In this document: positions 10,243 to 21,200 of the stretch, one piece after another
Position numbering within the stretch: position 1 is the stretch's first letter
How the letters are laid out: each line of letters opens with the position of its first letter
From: Aradus depressus
Taxonomy: Eukaryota; Arthropoda; Insecta; Hemiptera; Aradidae
Assembly: GCA_963662175.1 (NCBI GenBank)
Contig: OY759224.1
Location: 21,151,489-21,215,488, forward strand
Direction of reading: 5' to 3'
Length of the DNA stretch: 64,000 nucleotides
Translations under genes and position numbers: made by a program
The notes under the pieces: generated by a model
Told to the model about the DNA's origin: nothing
What the model saw: only the letters and a program-made list of their open reading frames with translations
Database searches by the model: none

Positions 10243-11905
10243 CTATCATAAACTGTTCATTGACATTTTATATATCAATTTTAAGTAATGTGGTTTACTG
10301 TTTTCGCATTTATTAAACATTTAAAATCAATTATATAACTTCATCATTCAATATATTTCTTTTGTAAAACTTTTTTTGTGGTACTTATATATTTGATTTC
10401 TATCATAAACTGTTCAATGACATTTAATATATCAATTTTAAGTAATGTGGTTTACTGTTTTCGCATTTATTAAACATTTAAAATCAATTATATTACTTCA
10501 TCATTAAATATATTTCTTTTGTAAACGTTTTTGATACTTATATATATTTGATTTCTATAATAAACTGTTCATTGACATTTTATATATCAATTTTAAGTAA
10601 TGTGTTTTACTGTTTTGGGCATTTAATAAACATTTAAAATCAATTATATAACTTCATCATTCTATATATTTGTTATGTAAAACTTTTTTGGTACTTATAT
10701 ATTTGATTTCTATCATAAACTGTCCAATGACATATTATATATCAATTTTAAGTAATGTGTTTTACTGTTTTGGGCATTTAATAAACATTTAAAATCAATT
10801 ATATAACTTCATCATTCTATATATTTGTTATGTAAAACTTTTTTGGTACTTATATATTTGATTTCTATCATAAACTGTTCAATGACATATTATATATTAA
10901 TTTTAAGTAATGTGTTTTACTGTTTTGGGCATTTAATAAACATTTAAAATCAATTATATAACTTCATCATTCAATATATTTCTTTTGTAAAACTTTTTTG
11001 GTACTTATATATTTGATTTCTATCATAAACTGTTCATTGACATTTTATATATCAATTTTAAGTAATGTGTTAAATGCCTGTTTTGGGCATTTAATAAACA
11101 TTTAAAATCAATTATATAACTTCATCATTCAATATATTTCTTTTGTAAAACTTTTTTGGTACTTATATATTTGATTTCTATCATAAACTGTTCAATGACA
11201 TATTATATATCAATTTTAAGTAATGTGTTTTACTGTTTTGGGCATTTAATAAACATTTAAAATCAATTATATAACTTCATCATTCTATATATTTGTTATG
11301 TAAAACTTTTTTGGTACTTATATATTTGATTTCTATCATAAACTGTTCAATGACATATTATATATCAATTTTAAGTAATGTGTTTTACTGTTTTGGGCAT
11401 TTAATAAACATTTAAAATCAATTATATAACTTCATCATTCAATATATTTCTTTTGTAAAACTTTTTTGGTACTTATATATTTGATTTCTATCATAAACTG
11501 TTCATTGACATTTTATATATCAATTTTAAGTAATGTGTTTTACTGTTTTGGGCATTTAATAAACATTTAAAATCAATTATATAACTTCATCATTCAATAT
11601 ATTTCTTTTGTAAAAGTTTTTTGGTACTTATATATTTGATTTCTATCATAAACTGTTCATTGACATTTTATATATCAATTTTAAGTAATGTGTTCTACTG
11701 TTTTGGCATTTAATAAACATTTAAAATCAATTATATAACTTCATCATTCAATATATTTCTTTTGTAAAACTTTTTTGGTACTTATATATTTAATTTCTAT
11801 CATAAACTGTTCATTGACATTTTATATATCAATTTTAAGTAATGTGTTCTACTGTTTTGGCATTTAATAAACATTTACAATAAATTTTATACTTTATCAT
11901 TCAAT
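10243..11905. repeat. ~155-bp tandem array, eleven copies, in the 3' UTR of the IFI27-like gene
   Basis: Units begin ctatcataaactgttca at about 10243, 10400, 10555, 10710, 10865, 11020, 11178, 11333, 11488, 11643 and 11797. Spacing is 154-158 bp and identity between units is very high. Two diagnostic differences (cattgacatttta versus caatgacatatta; caatatatttcttttg versus tctatatatttgttatg) mark subtypes that are mixed along the array. Most units contain aataaacattt, so each carries an AATAAA polyadenylation-like hexamer; the first two have attaaa. The last unit decays near 11880. Confidence 0.95.
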
Positions 11906-12254
11906 ACATTTCTTCTGTTACAAACCTTATGAACCCTTCAGTACAGTAGGGTTAGAAAGTGAAGATTTGTTTCACCGCACGTCCTTTGAAGGTAGCTAGT
12001 TAATAACTAGTGAATAAATACTGATAGTGCCATGAAGTGGTGACGTAGTTCTACGTTGTAAAAATGGGTACTGACAAGTTTTCAACGGAATTTCAAGGTC
12101 CCTTGAATATGTTTTGAATATTTTCGTGTGTATTTAACTGAAACTTTGTAGTAATGAACATGGAATTTGATATGAAGATGGTCACATGTGCTAAATAGAG
12201 ACACCTAGGGACCTAAGCATTCAATAATTTTATCTCTTCCCTGTTAGCTCAAGT

Positions 12255-12372
12255 GTGGGAATCCTTAGTTTTGCCTACCAAGGTCTAATTAATAGGGGTC
12301 TTGAACGAGTACCTGATATTGCACAGGCTAGAGACCGCCGCTTTGCTTCTCATCCGAAGGAAGTCGTGCTTT
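12255..12372 (-). mobile_element. Decayed SINE fragment
   Basis: In minus orientation the pieces gtgggaatccttagttttgcctacc, aacgagtacctga, cacaggct and catccgaagga-gtcgtgct match the SINE body with many substitutions. Both ends are missing. It is one of the oldest copies here. Confidence 0.6.
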
Positions 12373-12622
12373 TTACGCTGTAGATTTTCCGTGAAAACGT
12401 CGGGTTAAAATCATTTTTCATTTTCTTTTCGATGCTGTCGTAGCTCTTGCATTTGCTCGGCACTACACTATTTAAGTTTTTTAAACTCCTTTTGATGCGA
12501 GCTTTCCTCTGTTTTGCGTTTTCTTTAATTCCGCGCATATTTACGATTCATATGAGACATCTTTAATTTTTTTGCAATTTTCAATTTAATACAGATTTTT
12601 ACATATATTTCGGCGAATATTT

Positions 12623-12664
12623 TTATTGTTTCACTTTGAGTTAGGACTCAAAGTGAAACAATAA
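12623..12664. repeat. Perfect 19-bp hairpin
   Basis: The arm ttattgtttcactttgagt and its exact complement are separated by only tagg. No open frame or known transposon end is attached. It could be a recently formed palindrome or the centre of a foldback element. Confidence 0.9.
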
Positions 12665-13060
12665 GTATACAATACAATAAGTCCTAGTAGCGCTCCTCAA
12701 GCTCTTTACAAAGACACCCGAATCAACGTCCTATCTAAACTAGCCCGATAACGTCACAGGCAAAACAAACACGTACAGACATGCTCTATCCATTGTTACC
12801 TCAACCGTTATCGCATTATTTGTCTCGTAGTTATTATCGATTGAAGTCTGTCGTTATTTTGTAACACAAGAAAGATTGACCGGCTATCACTGTGCTTAAC
12901 GAGCGAATAGACGTTTTCATGTCAAAAAGGACAAAATCCAATGAGGACATAACCTGACAAATGTCAGCGATATCGGCTGAAGGGAAAAAGGGTTGAGGGG
13001 AGAGGACCCAATTCAAAAACCCCAATAACTGCCGATCTAATAAATATATTCACCAGTTCA

Positions 13061-13104
13061 TAACTAGACCTGACGATGGTGTAAGGCCGAAACCGCTAGT
13101 TATA
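13061..13104 (+). ncRNA. Hammerhead-like motif (degenerate stem III)
   Basis: CTGACGA at 13070-13076 is followed by a short stem with loop guaa, GAAA at 13089-13092, CCGC, the UA site at 13097-13098, and then GTT, which can pair with GAC before the core. The expected palindrome CCGG has one change. Downstream tagtggaatagacaatattt is the tail common to the family. Confidence 0.5.
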
Positions 13105-13312
13105 TATATTTATATCTTTAGTGGAATAGACAATATTTCAAAAATAAGTTTGTTTTATTTATTTAATAAATATATCGTCAGAAAATTTAGTAAGAGAATT
13201 TAAGAGCCCCAAATGTAAGTCAACTATTGAATCATAGCGCAAAAATTCGCAATCCTTTGTTTATAGAACTTCTAATATTCAGGTGTAAAATGGATGTTAC
13301 TATATATATCTG

Positions 13313-13883
13313 TGGTCACAGGGAATGAATTGGTAAGTCTAAATTCGTAACTTTTCAGGGCAGCACTTTTTACTTTTTCATTATTCGTGTAAACCCAGTT
13401 TTTGGAATAAATAAATTATGTTTGGATCATTATTAATCTATATATAACTTCTAAATCTATAGGAATGAATGAAAATTGTTAATCCTTTCTTGAATTTTCC
13501 CTTAGTTACCTAATCATTCCCCATCACTTACCTAATTATTAACAATACTTTTTGAAATACTCATGAATGATGCCTCTCTAAAGTTGAGCAAGTTGATTTA
13601 ACCGAAAACGCCCTCTTCACTTGGAATAGCCTGCCGTAGTGAATAATTGGTTAAATGCGTTATATCGTGAATGATTCCTCAAAGAAGTAGATTAAGTTAA
13701 TTTAATCGAGAACATACACAATTTTACAAGATACCAAGAAACCCACATCTTTATAATTCCGAAAGTATTTAGAGTCCTGAGCTCCCAACGTCTTCACAGT
13801 TCGCAGATGGCTTGGGGGATGATCACAGTACACTTAACTTATTTTGGCCATTTTACGACTCAACAACTTATTTCCTGTGACCA
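13313..13883. mobile_element. MITE family A, copy 1 (571 bp)
   Basis: The ends are inverted repeats starting TGGTCACAGG; just inside are gaatgaattggtaag on one side and aataagttgttgagtcgtaa on the other. The body is the reverse complement of 51463-52028, matching over its whole length (shared pieces include ttacctaatcattccccatc and aacccacatctttataattc). It has no coding capacity, so it is a non-autonomous DNA transposon. Target duplication is uncertain because tct(a/g/c) before the TIR is also shared by both ends. Confidence 0.8.
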
Positions 13884-14354
13884 TAGATATTAAGATTTTA
13901 AAATAGTAAATCTAATATTTGAAAAATTGTTATGTTTATTTAAAATTCCTTATGCAAAATATATGTAGAAACAAATAATATGATGTGGCCATAACAGAAC
14001 TTTCTTATGCCTACCTCCATTCACTATCTTCTGATACGATGTACTTTCACTTGTGTTGCTTGTACCGATCCAGACTGGATTGGCATATGTTAGAAGTGGA
14101 AGTAGGAGTGTCTTGTATAGCAGAATAGTATGTACGTGTGTTTAAGTGGCGTCTTGCTGTTTATGAGAGAGTAGATGATGAATATGCGAGGAATAGCGCA
14201 CACCCTGGTCCTTAGGATTCCAGAGAATCGGGAGGTCATCAATTTGCAGCTGGCTATGTTTTTCTATGGAAATTTTTTTAAATTTAACAAACAGTTAAAT
14301 TTAAAAAATAAACCTTTAAAAGGGAACAAATAATTTATATTCACTGGCTCAAGG

Positions 14355-14588
14355 GGAGCCGGTATCTCAGTGGTATCCGTGCTTGCCTTCCGAGCTCAAG
14401 ATCGTGGGTTCGAAACTTGGCCGAGGCCCTTAGTTTATTTTATCTGGGAGGTAAAATAAACTTAGGCACGCCGTCCTTCGGATGGGACATTAAGCGATGG
14501 TGCCGAGCCTGTACCTAGGTGAATAAAAATTTAGGGTAGGCAACATTTAGGACCTCGATTAAGGCCCGGGCATGAGTCATAATAACTA
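14355..14588 (+). mobile_element. SINE copy with intact tRNA-like head
   Basis: A box tatctcagtggtat, B box ggttcgaaacttgg, the internal hairpin agtttattttatctgggagg with its complementary arm, then the body with internal deletions (for example, the segment from cctgtacctagg skips about 30 bp). The tail is aataactatt. Confidence 0.85.
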
Positions 14589-14631
14589 TTCACTGGCCCT
14601 GGCTATTTCTTTTTTAATGTAAATTTATTGT

Positions 14632-15040
14632 TAATAGTTATCAGGTAGATAGGTACATTATTTGTTTTACAACAAATATCATCCTTATTCGAAGAAAAAT
14701 CATAAGTATGTCGGGGACCGCTGAAATGAACAACTCTCATACTTGCTAGAAGTATATAAGTAACATAATGCATAAATTCAAATATGTACCTATATGTAAA
14801 GTAAGTTTCTCATATATGGATATAGATAACAGCGGTCCCCGACGCACACATACATACACAGAAAGACCCGACTTTCATAAAACATGGCTAAGAACCATCT
14901 CACAAATATCAGCTTTTGAAACAAAAAAAACGCCTTTAAATCGGTTCAGCCGTCGTGGAACTATGATGCCACAGACAGACAAATGCTCCAAACTTGAAAC
15001 ACCCCTCCTTTTGCTTCGGGGGATTGAGGGGTGAGGACTC
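14632..15040 (+). repeat. Interspersed repeat family B, copy 1
   Basis: This is the inverted counterpart of 29526-29905. Shared blocks include catacttgctagaagtat-like sequence, tttctcatatatggatatag, gcggtccccgacgcacaca, cccgact, aagaaccatctc and cggttcagccg. A gtcggggacc block near the left and its complement further in form an internal inverted repeat (about 14709 and 14834). The right side merges into the dispersed module family. The element type is unknown. Confidence 0.65.
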
Positions 15041-15232
15041 AGTTCAAAAACCATATAACTGCCCACGTAAAAGAATTTATCCTCAGAAAATTTAGTATGA
15101 GGATTTAGGAATTCCTAACAGTTGTACGTCAACTGTTGAATATTAGCGCAAACGGTCGTCTTGTTTCGGAGGTAGAGCAAAAAGTTAATTTATTCGTTCT
15201 GGGGAAGTAGATTCCCGGTGATTTACCATTTT
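15041..15232 (+). repeat. Dispersed module repeat, end segment
   Basis: Contains the recurring phrases atttagtatgaggatttagg, gtcaactgttgaatattagcgc, gagcaaaaagttaatttattcg and ttctggggaagtagatt. The same order is found at 31380-31540, 46090-46210 and 51264-51400. It is non-coding. Confidence 0.6.
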
Positions 15233-16058
15233 TTTTAAAGTAAAAAAAAATCTTGCAAGTATATCATGGTAGCAGTGAAGGCAGAAACTACATTAGGGAA
15301 TGATAAATTTATTAGTACATTAATGTTTTGGTGACTGACGGGGCCCTCCAATGTGACCCACACTTCTTTGCAAAATTTATTTAGTTTTATAAAACGTATA
15401 TTTTTTTGAAAACGTGATATCCACAGTTAAGTTGGCAGTAAGGCGTTTTCAAATGGGACTATAAACAAATTAAGATTAGAAAACAGAAAATACTTAATAT
15501 ATAAATTGATTAAATTGTTTATAAACTTTGTATTTATTAATAAAAATGAGCAATGAGATTTTTTAAATTTTAAGTAACAGATAAAAAAAAATATTAAAAT
15601 ATTTATTTTATTTATAATATATGTATATAATTTAATTGTTTCAATTAAAAATTTGCGTTGTTTGCATCATATTACAACTAAATTCATATGTTGTAGACCT
15701 ACAATTTATTGCTTGGTGCCATCAATTATAACATGGCGACATACCATATCAAATACAAATAAAAAGAAAAATTATAAAAAAAATTAAAATTGATAATTGT
15801 CATTCGAGGTCAAATCACACAAAGGAACAACAGTCATCACTTCTATTTTTGGAGAAATTGATGAAAATATATGTTTTTACTTTCTCAATTATAAGAAGTA
15901 TAGAGGCAGTTATGTAAACAGTCATAAGTCTGATGTTGAATTTTCACCGCAATTTTATGTTTTTCGACTCCTTGAATTGAAAAAATATTAAAAAAATTGT
16001 TGCTTGTCGATGAACAACTTATAATTTTATATGTGTATTCAGAAACTCATAAGGACTA
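15233..16058. other. AT-rich stretch, nothing recognised
   Basis: Very AT-rich with poly-A runs. The small open frame near 15800-15990 has no family resemblance and no splice context. Confidence 0.35.
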
Positions 16059-16272
16059 TTAGGTTAGGTTTTATGACTCATGCCCGGGCTTTAACTACGA
16101 GGTCATATCGCCTACTACCGGAGCGCTCTTTCGCCATGAGCCCGACTCTACTGTGGGAGTACTGAATTTTGCCTACCCTAAATTTTTATTCACCTAGGGC
16201 AGGGACGAACCTGACATCGTACAGGCTCGGGACCATCGCTTAACGTCCCATCCGAAGGACGGCGTGCTATGA
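16059..16272 (-). mobile_element. SINE copy, 5'-truncated, (AACCT) tail
   Basis: On the minus strand it runs from tagcacgccgtccttcggatg to the 3' end cccgggcatgagtcataaaacctaacct. It lacks the tRNA-like head. The tail type is telomere-like. Confidence 0.85.
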
Positions 16273-16808
16273 CCTATTTTTAGTAAAATTATTTAGAGCT
16301 GGGTAGTACATCAAGTACATTACGATGATTAACAGACGATTTTTTGCACTAAAATTTATATCATTTAAGCTACATTGAATAAAAAAAAAAAAAAACATAG
16401 TTTTGCAGGAAATGACTACTATGAGACTAGTGACCAAACTCAACATAAGCTCCTTCGTACTCCTTTTTATTATTATTATTATTTTATAGTTGAATAATCA
16501 TCATCACAGATATTTATAATACAATAAATATTATTTTTTGGGTTGTGTAAGATTCTTAATTCATATATAATATATTATTATAGCATCACTTTTCCCATTT
16601 ATTTTTTTGTCTTCTTAAAAATTACAGAGGTTTCGGAAAGCACTCCTATCAGTATCTATAATACATGTGTTCTTTAGGTTAACTATTCCTTCTATCAATC
16701 AGAATGTTCCTTTTATAGAACGTATTTATTGTGTCAACCTCTATATTTAAAGACAGTCGAAAAAAATAAATAACTATACAATAAAACACATCAAAAATGC
16801 AATATATA

Positions 16809-16911
16809 GGGGTAGGTTTTAAGGTTTATGACTCATGCCCGGGCTTTAACTACGAGGTCATATCGCCTACTACCAGAGCACTTTTCGTCATGAGCCCGAC
16901 TCTACTGTGGG
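16809..16911 (-). mobile_element. SINE 3' fragment
   Basis: Only the last ~100 bp remain: tcccacagtagagtcgggct at one end and catgagtcataaacc at the other, with a decayed AACCT-type tail. Confidence 0.8.
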
Positions 16912-18224
16912 AAATATATAAACAACAAATATATATTTGGGAGTGCTTCCCGAAAAGTTTGTAAATGCTATTTTTTGACAAGGGGGATGCTATGATAATA
17001 ATAATTATATATGAATTAAGTATTTCCTTACACAACCTCAAAAAGATCTCATTTATTTTGTATTGTGTAATTTTTATATTTTTTTAATCCAATTTTAATC
17101 CCTGAGTGTTATTGAATCATCTTTTCAAATATTGTAGCTATAATTAACTTTTTATTGAAAATCTTTTGTTGTTTCTACTTTTAATTTTTTTTATTTTACT
17201 TTTCCCAAATGGATAATTATAGTTAAAAAATAAATTAAAATCAAAAATTAAAATATTTTCTTATTCTATTAAAAATAGCTCTTTCCACTAAGTTTATGAT
17301 GAATGGATGTAGAAATATAGTAAGCCTCCTAACAATTGTAACAGAAAATAATTTTTTTTTAATACAATAATTGCTTAATGTTATTCATGAAATTTAACAC
17401 ACATTTTCATCAATTTTCGTGGAAATCGAAGTGATAAAATGCAATGAATCCAAAATGGTGTATGATTTATCGTGGAATGACTTAATGAAAAAAAAGAAAA
17501 AAAAAAGAAACATAACTATAATACATAGTTACTATAATTTAAAATATGATAAAATGTTATCACAATATGTATATTTTTTTAAATTACATTCCTTAAAATT
17601 ATGACAACATTTTTTTTTCTTTTGAAATGTTCTTATACTTAAAATTGTTTTGCGATTGGACAATAATAAACATATAATATTTAAAATTAAATTACCAAAT
17701 GAGCAAATACAATTTCATATACACTAAGCGCGTGCAATTGTTATTCTTGTAACAATGAAGTTATTCACGACTATATACAGTTAATTTTTTTTATTATTTT
17801 TTTAAATTTTACTCAATTATTTAAACAAGTTTAATTATTATACAAGATTCTTAACGTCTAGAAAATAAAAAAAAACAAAAAATGAAGTATGGACATTTTG
17901 ATTTTACTATTTATACATTTTTTTAAAAATATTAATATTAGAAACAAAATAACAAAGAAATTAAAAAAAAAAAATTTCCAAACTACTGACTGTGGCCTGG
18001 GGTAAGTTCCAGTATTCACTGATAAAACTCTTCGATAGGACCAACAGTGGGAAATCTGCATATACAAAATGGCTATCCTTTATAATTGTTTTTATTAAAA
18101 TTATAAAAACAATAACAGTATTTAATTTATTGTAAATATATACAATAAATTAAATAAAACATACCACTATTTACAAGGAAAGATTCCAAAGATGTAAATA
18201 GGACACATATTTTTGATACATTTT
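16912..18224. other. AT-rich intergenic DNA
   Basis: Long A- and T-runs, more than three-quarters A+T by eye. No exon, transposase or tRNA-like unit was recognised. Confidence 0.35.
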
Positions 18225-18308
18225 TCGCAGAGATATTGTGAAACACTTAATAACATTTTTTTTTTTTTTTTTTTTTTAATATTGTCTATTTCACAAAGTA
18301 CATATAAT

Positions 18309-18346
18309 ATAGGAGTACTTTCGGTATTGCTACCATCTTCAGCCAC
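18309..18346 (-). ncRNA. Hammerhead-ribozyme-like motif, best-formed stem II
   Basis: Read on the minus strand: GTGG, CTGAAGA, an extra U, GGTA-GCAA-TACC (a perfect 4-bp stem II with a GNRA tetraloop), GAAA, the palindrome GTAC, the cleavage pair UC, then CTAT, which pairs with GTGG (with G-U) as stem I. All conserved core bases are present. The single U between the core and stem II is also present in the copies at 44657 and 13077, so it belongs to the family. The 4-base stem III could only form by pairing between two molecules, as described for Penelope-like retroelement hammerheads. Confidence 0.6.
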
Positions 18347-18356
18347 GATTTAACAA

Positions 18357-18394
18357 ATACTGAAGGTTGTAGCAATACCGAAAGTACTCCCCTA
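18357..18394 (+). ncRNA. Hammerhead-like motif, mutated core
   Basis: This is the mirror of the unit at 18309-18346. CTGAAGG replaces CTGAAGA (the core A is lost) and one stem II base has changed, while GCAA, GAAA, GTAC and UC are retained. The core change should abolish cleavage. Confidence 0.5.
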
Positions 18395-18746
18395 TCATAT
18401 ATATTTTGTGAAATAGACAATTAAAAAAAAAAAAAAAACATTAGTTTTTCTTCATTTTTCATACTTATATTTCTATCAGCGTTAGTTAAGAGATGAAAAG
18501 GCACATCTAGATAAGTAAATAGTTTTGAATTTTCGCAAATTTCTCAGAAAAAAAGAGAACAGAAAAACATGGAAGCACATCCGAATACTATTTTGAAAGG
18601 AAAATGCAAAACCAAAACCAGAATTTTTGCAGTATTACTTCAGAATAAGAGGGACATGTATTTTGGGAAATCTTCAAAGTAAGATCAACTTTCATGGGGT
18701 AGTTTCAAGTCTATTCACTCTATGCTTACCTACTGAATTCAATATG

Positions 18747-18880
18747 TGCCCTTTAGGTTTTTTATGGGAGGTGAAAAAAAAACCTTAAGCATGTCGCTCT
18801 TCCTATGGAATGCTAAGCAATGGCCCTGGGCCTGTATGATTTCAGGTACTCGTAAAAGAACCCAAGAGAATAAAGACAGT
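18747..18880 (+). mobile_element. Decayed SINE fragment, GG-stem subfamily
   Basis: The internal hairpin here is taggttttttatgggagg with right arm aaaaaaaaacctta. After it come cctgggcctgtatgatttcaggtactcg. The head and 3' end are missing. Confidence 0.6.
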
Positions 18881-19019
18881 TAAAATTTAAAACTGCCAGA
18901 TTAAAAAAAAAAATTAAAATTTGCGCGCCACGTAGTTCCGCAGCCGCTAGTGCTGTGGCTTCAGCGCTTTCCTAAACCGCGCCTAAACGTAAACGCGCCA
19001 ATTTGCATCAGAACTGACT

Positions 19020-19265
19020 GGGTTGATTAAAGAATCTTCAGGATTTGAAGAATGCGACCAGAAAAACATGCAAGTCTGGTTCGAATGCGATGTCGATGAC
19101 CCTGGCTGTCAAGTATTGACTGACGATGAAATCATTGCCAGTGTCATCGACGATCAAGACACTTGCCACGACGACCGTGCTGAAAAAATACCATCCAGTG
19201 AGGAAGCTTTTCACTGCCTTGAGACGGCTATGAAGTGGTTAGAACAAGAAGAGATGCGATGATGT
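19020..19265 (+). pseudogene. Tigger-type transposase C-terminal fragment
   Basis: An acidic open frame contains DDPGCQVLTDDEIIASVID and ends with FHCLETAMKWLEQEEM. The (G)xxxLTDxEIxxxV motif and following Leu/Gln-rich helix are the usual end of Tigger/jerky transposases. It is clearly GC-richer than its surroundings. No HTH or DDE part is found upstream; a G+C-rich 80-bp patch (18930-19010) precedes it. Confidence 0.6.
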
Positions 19266-20595
19266 GATGCTCTCCCCGCTGTCTTTAACACGTGTGCAAG
19301 ATTTAGGGGAAAAAAACGAGTCTCAGCTCTGAAGCAAAAGAAAATTTTGGACTTATTTTCCTAAATGTAGTACTACTTTATGTAAGGTATGTATTTGTAA
19401 GACGTCTGTTTTTTGTTTATTTTACCCATTTTGTAAAATTATCTCAATTATTTTTTTTATGGTTTTTGAGCAATTTACCAACTTTCGACGTACCTTTTCA
19501 CCCACAAACCTTAACGGTTACTGATTAAAAAAATAAACATATAAATTGGAGGCCCACTGTGGCCTAGAATATTGGAACTAGCCCATTAAAGCAATACACC
19601 CCTCCCAATTAGATTTTTTTTCTTCAATTTTAGCATTTCACTTACCAATCATAGAAATCAAATTGTATTTTAAATACATTATTTTTACAAATATTGTTAA
19701 TTTCATATTTAGTATATATTTTTATGTACAATGTTTCGTGATTGAGAGGTTAGAAAAAGAGAAGAAAATCTAAAAATTAAAATTAATAAAATATGTTATT
19801 TACAAACTGTTAATATTTCAACGACATTCAACTTCTTCCAGTTTTATATTTTCTGACCCGTGTTTTGTTTCTTTTTATTTATTTTTTTCAATTTTCATTT
19901 CTCATGGAGACAGATTTTTTTGTATTCAACAAATAGTAAAAAAAGAAATATATATATACAAATATACAATTGTTAAATTTTATATAATTTTCATTCCCCC
20001 TAAATTAAAAAAAATAATAATAAAAAATAATCAAAATGAATAATCAAGAAAATAAAATATATATATATGATAAAAATAAATAATTATTTCAGTTTTTCAT
20101 ACTAATATCACACTGAATGCTGACATGTTTAGGTACAGAAAGTAAATGAAAGCGCATTTCTTATGCAGTTTCGTCTCTGAATTAAATAAGGGAGAAAAAA
20201 ATTGACAACTCTGGAAGTTCAGAATTTCAACTTTAGCTAAAAATGCGCAAAACTGTAAACATTTGATGAACCAAGACGCTATTGTAACCATATTTTGGTA
20301 CTTAATGAGGAAAATTATATTACAAAATGTATAAGTGTGTAGTACTCTCCATCTATAATGCGCTTCAGGCGTCATCCCCTAATCTACGTCAGGTATTTTA
20401 AAAAGACTTTTATTAATTGTAACTTAAATTTAAAAATAAAATTCGTATAATATATCGTGGTTGCGTTAGAACAGGACAATAATCACATCTCCCCAAACCT
20501 GCATTATAACTGCGGAGTATGTACCTCAATTTCAAATTTAAAAAAAAAAATATATATATATATATTCTTGTTTAATGAATTAACAAGTTTACTTC
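19266..20595. other. AT-rich intergenic DNA
   Basis: Poly-A/T tracts, a TA run near 20545-20565, and no recognisable exon. An open frame on the minus strand at 20097-20375 has no family features and is probably chance. Confidence 0.35.
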
Positions 20596-21200
20596 GCCCA
20601 ACTAAATCTCCTGTTAGTCCGTTTGTGAACACGATAACTACCGATATAATGAAATCTACATAAAGTTTTATGTGTGTATGCCCCCTAAGGACGACACCTA
20701 ATGAATTTCACCGACTTAACTCAAAAACCCTAACAACTGTCGATGTAATGATTGTACTTACATGAGATTTTATGTGTGTATCCCCCTATGGACGACACCT
20801 AATGAATTTCACAGACTTAATCCTAAAACCCTAACAACTATCGATGTAATGAATGTACTAACATGAAATTTTATGTGTGTAGCCCCCTAAGGACGACACC
20901 TAATGAATTTCACCGACTTAACTCCAAAACCCTAACAACTGCCGATGTAATGAATGTACTAACATGAGATTTTATGTGTGTATCCCCCTATGGACGACAC
21001 CTAATGAATTTCACCGACTTAATCCTAAAACCCTAACAACTGCCGATGTAATGAATGTACTAACATGAAATTTTATGTGTGTATCCCCCTAAGGACGATA
21101 CCTAATGAATTTCACCGACTAACTCCAAAACCCTAACAACTGCCGATGTAATGAATGTAATAACATTAAATTTTATATTTAAATTCAGGAGGAAACAGTG
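20596..21200. repeat. 101-bp tandem array of the dispersed module, five copies
   Basis: The block ggacgacacctaatgaattt recurs at 20689, 20790, 20891, 20992 and 21093, exactly 101 bp apart. Copies 1, 3 and 5 have ctaagg before it and cttaact(c/caa) or ctaactcc after it; copies 2 and 4 have ctatgg and cttaatccta. The array therefore alternates as a 202-bp dimer. Sequence to 21310 is a single diverged unit of the same family (cgacacaaaatttaatatgagg). Confidence 0.93.

Larger units (their letters stand above)
18280..18424. repeat. Inverted repeat carrying two opposed hammerhead-like motifs
   Basis: Arms beginning attgtctatttcacaaa (left) and ending ttttgtgaaatagacaat (right) are inverted copies for about 55 bp, separated by cttcagccacgatttaacaa. 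Each arm contains one hammerhead-like unit, left on the minus strand and right on the plus strand. T-rich and A-rich tracts (about 18258-18276 and 18421-18438) flank the unit. Confidence 0.85.

Noticed and set aside
10019..10249. Minus-strand frame opposite the IFI27-like gene
   Set aside because: The plus-strand frame has the family signature, a splice acceptor and the proper stop; the antisense frame is a shadow.
3239..11905. CRISPR-like or phage-derived arrays
   Set aside because: The regular repeats here are direct tandem units without spacers and the genome is eukaryotic.
14768..15034. Conserved small frame shared with the inverted copy at 29501-29770
   Set aside because: The two copies differ by many amino-acid-changing substitutions and no obvious excess of silent ones, so the shared frame reflects common descent of a non-coding repeat.
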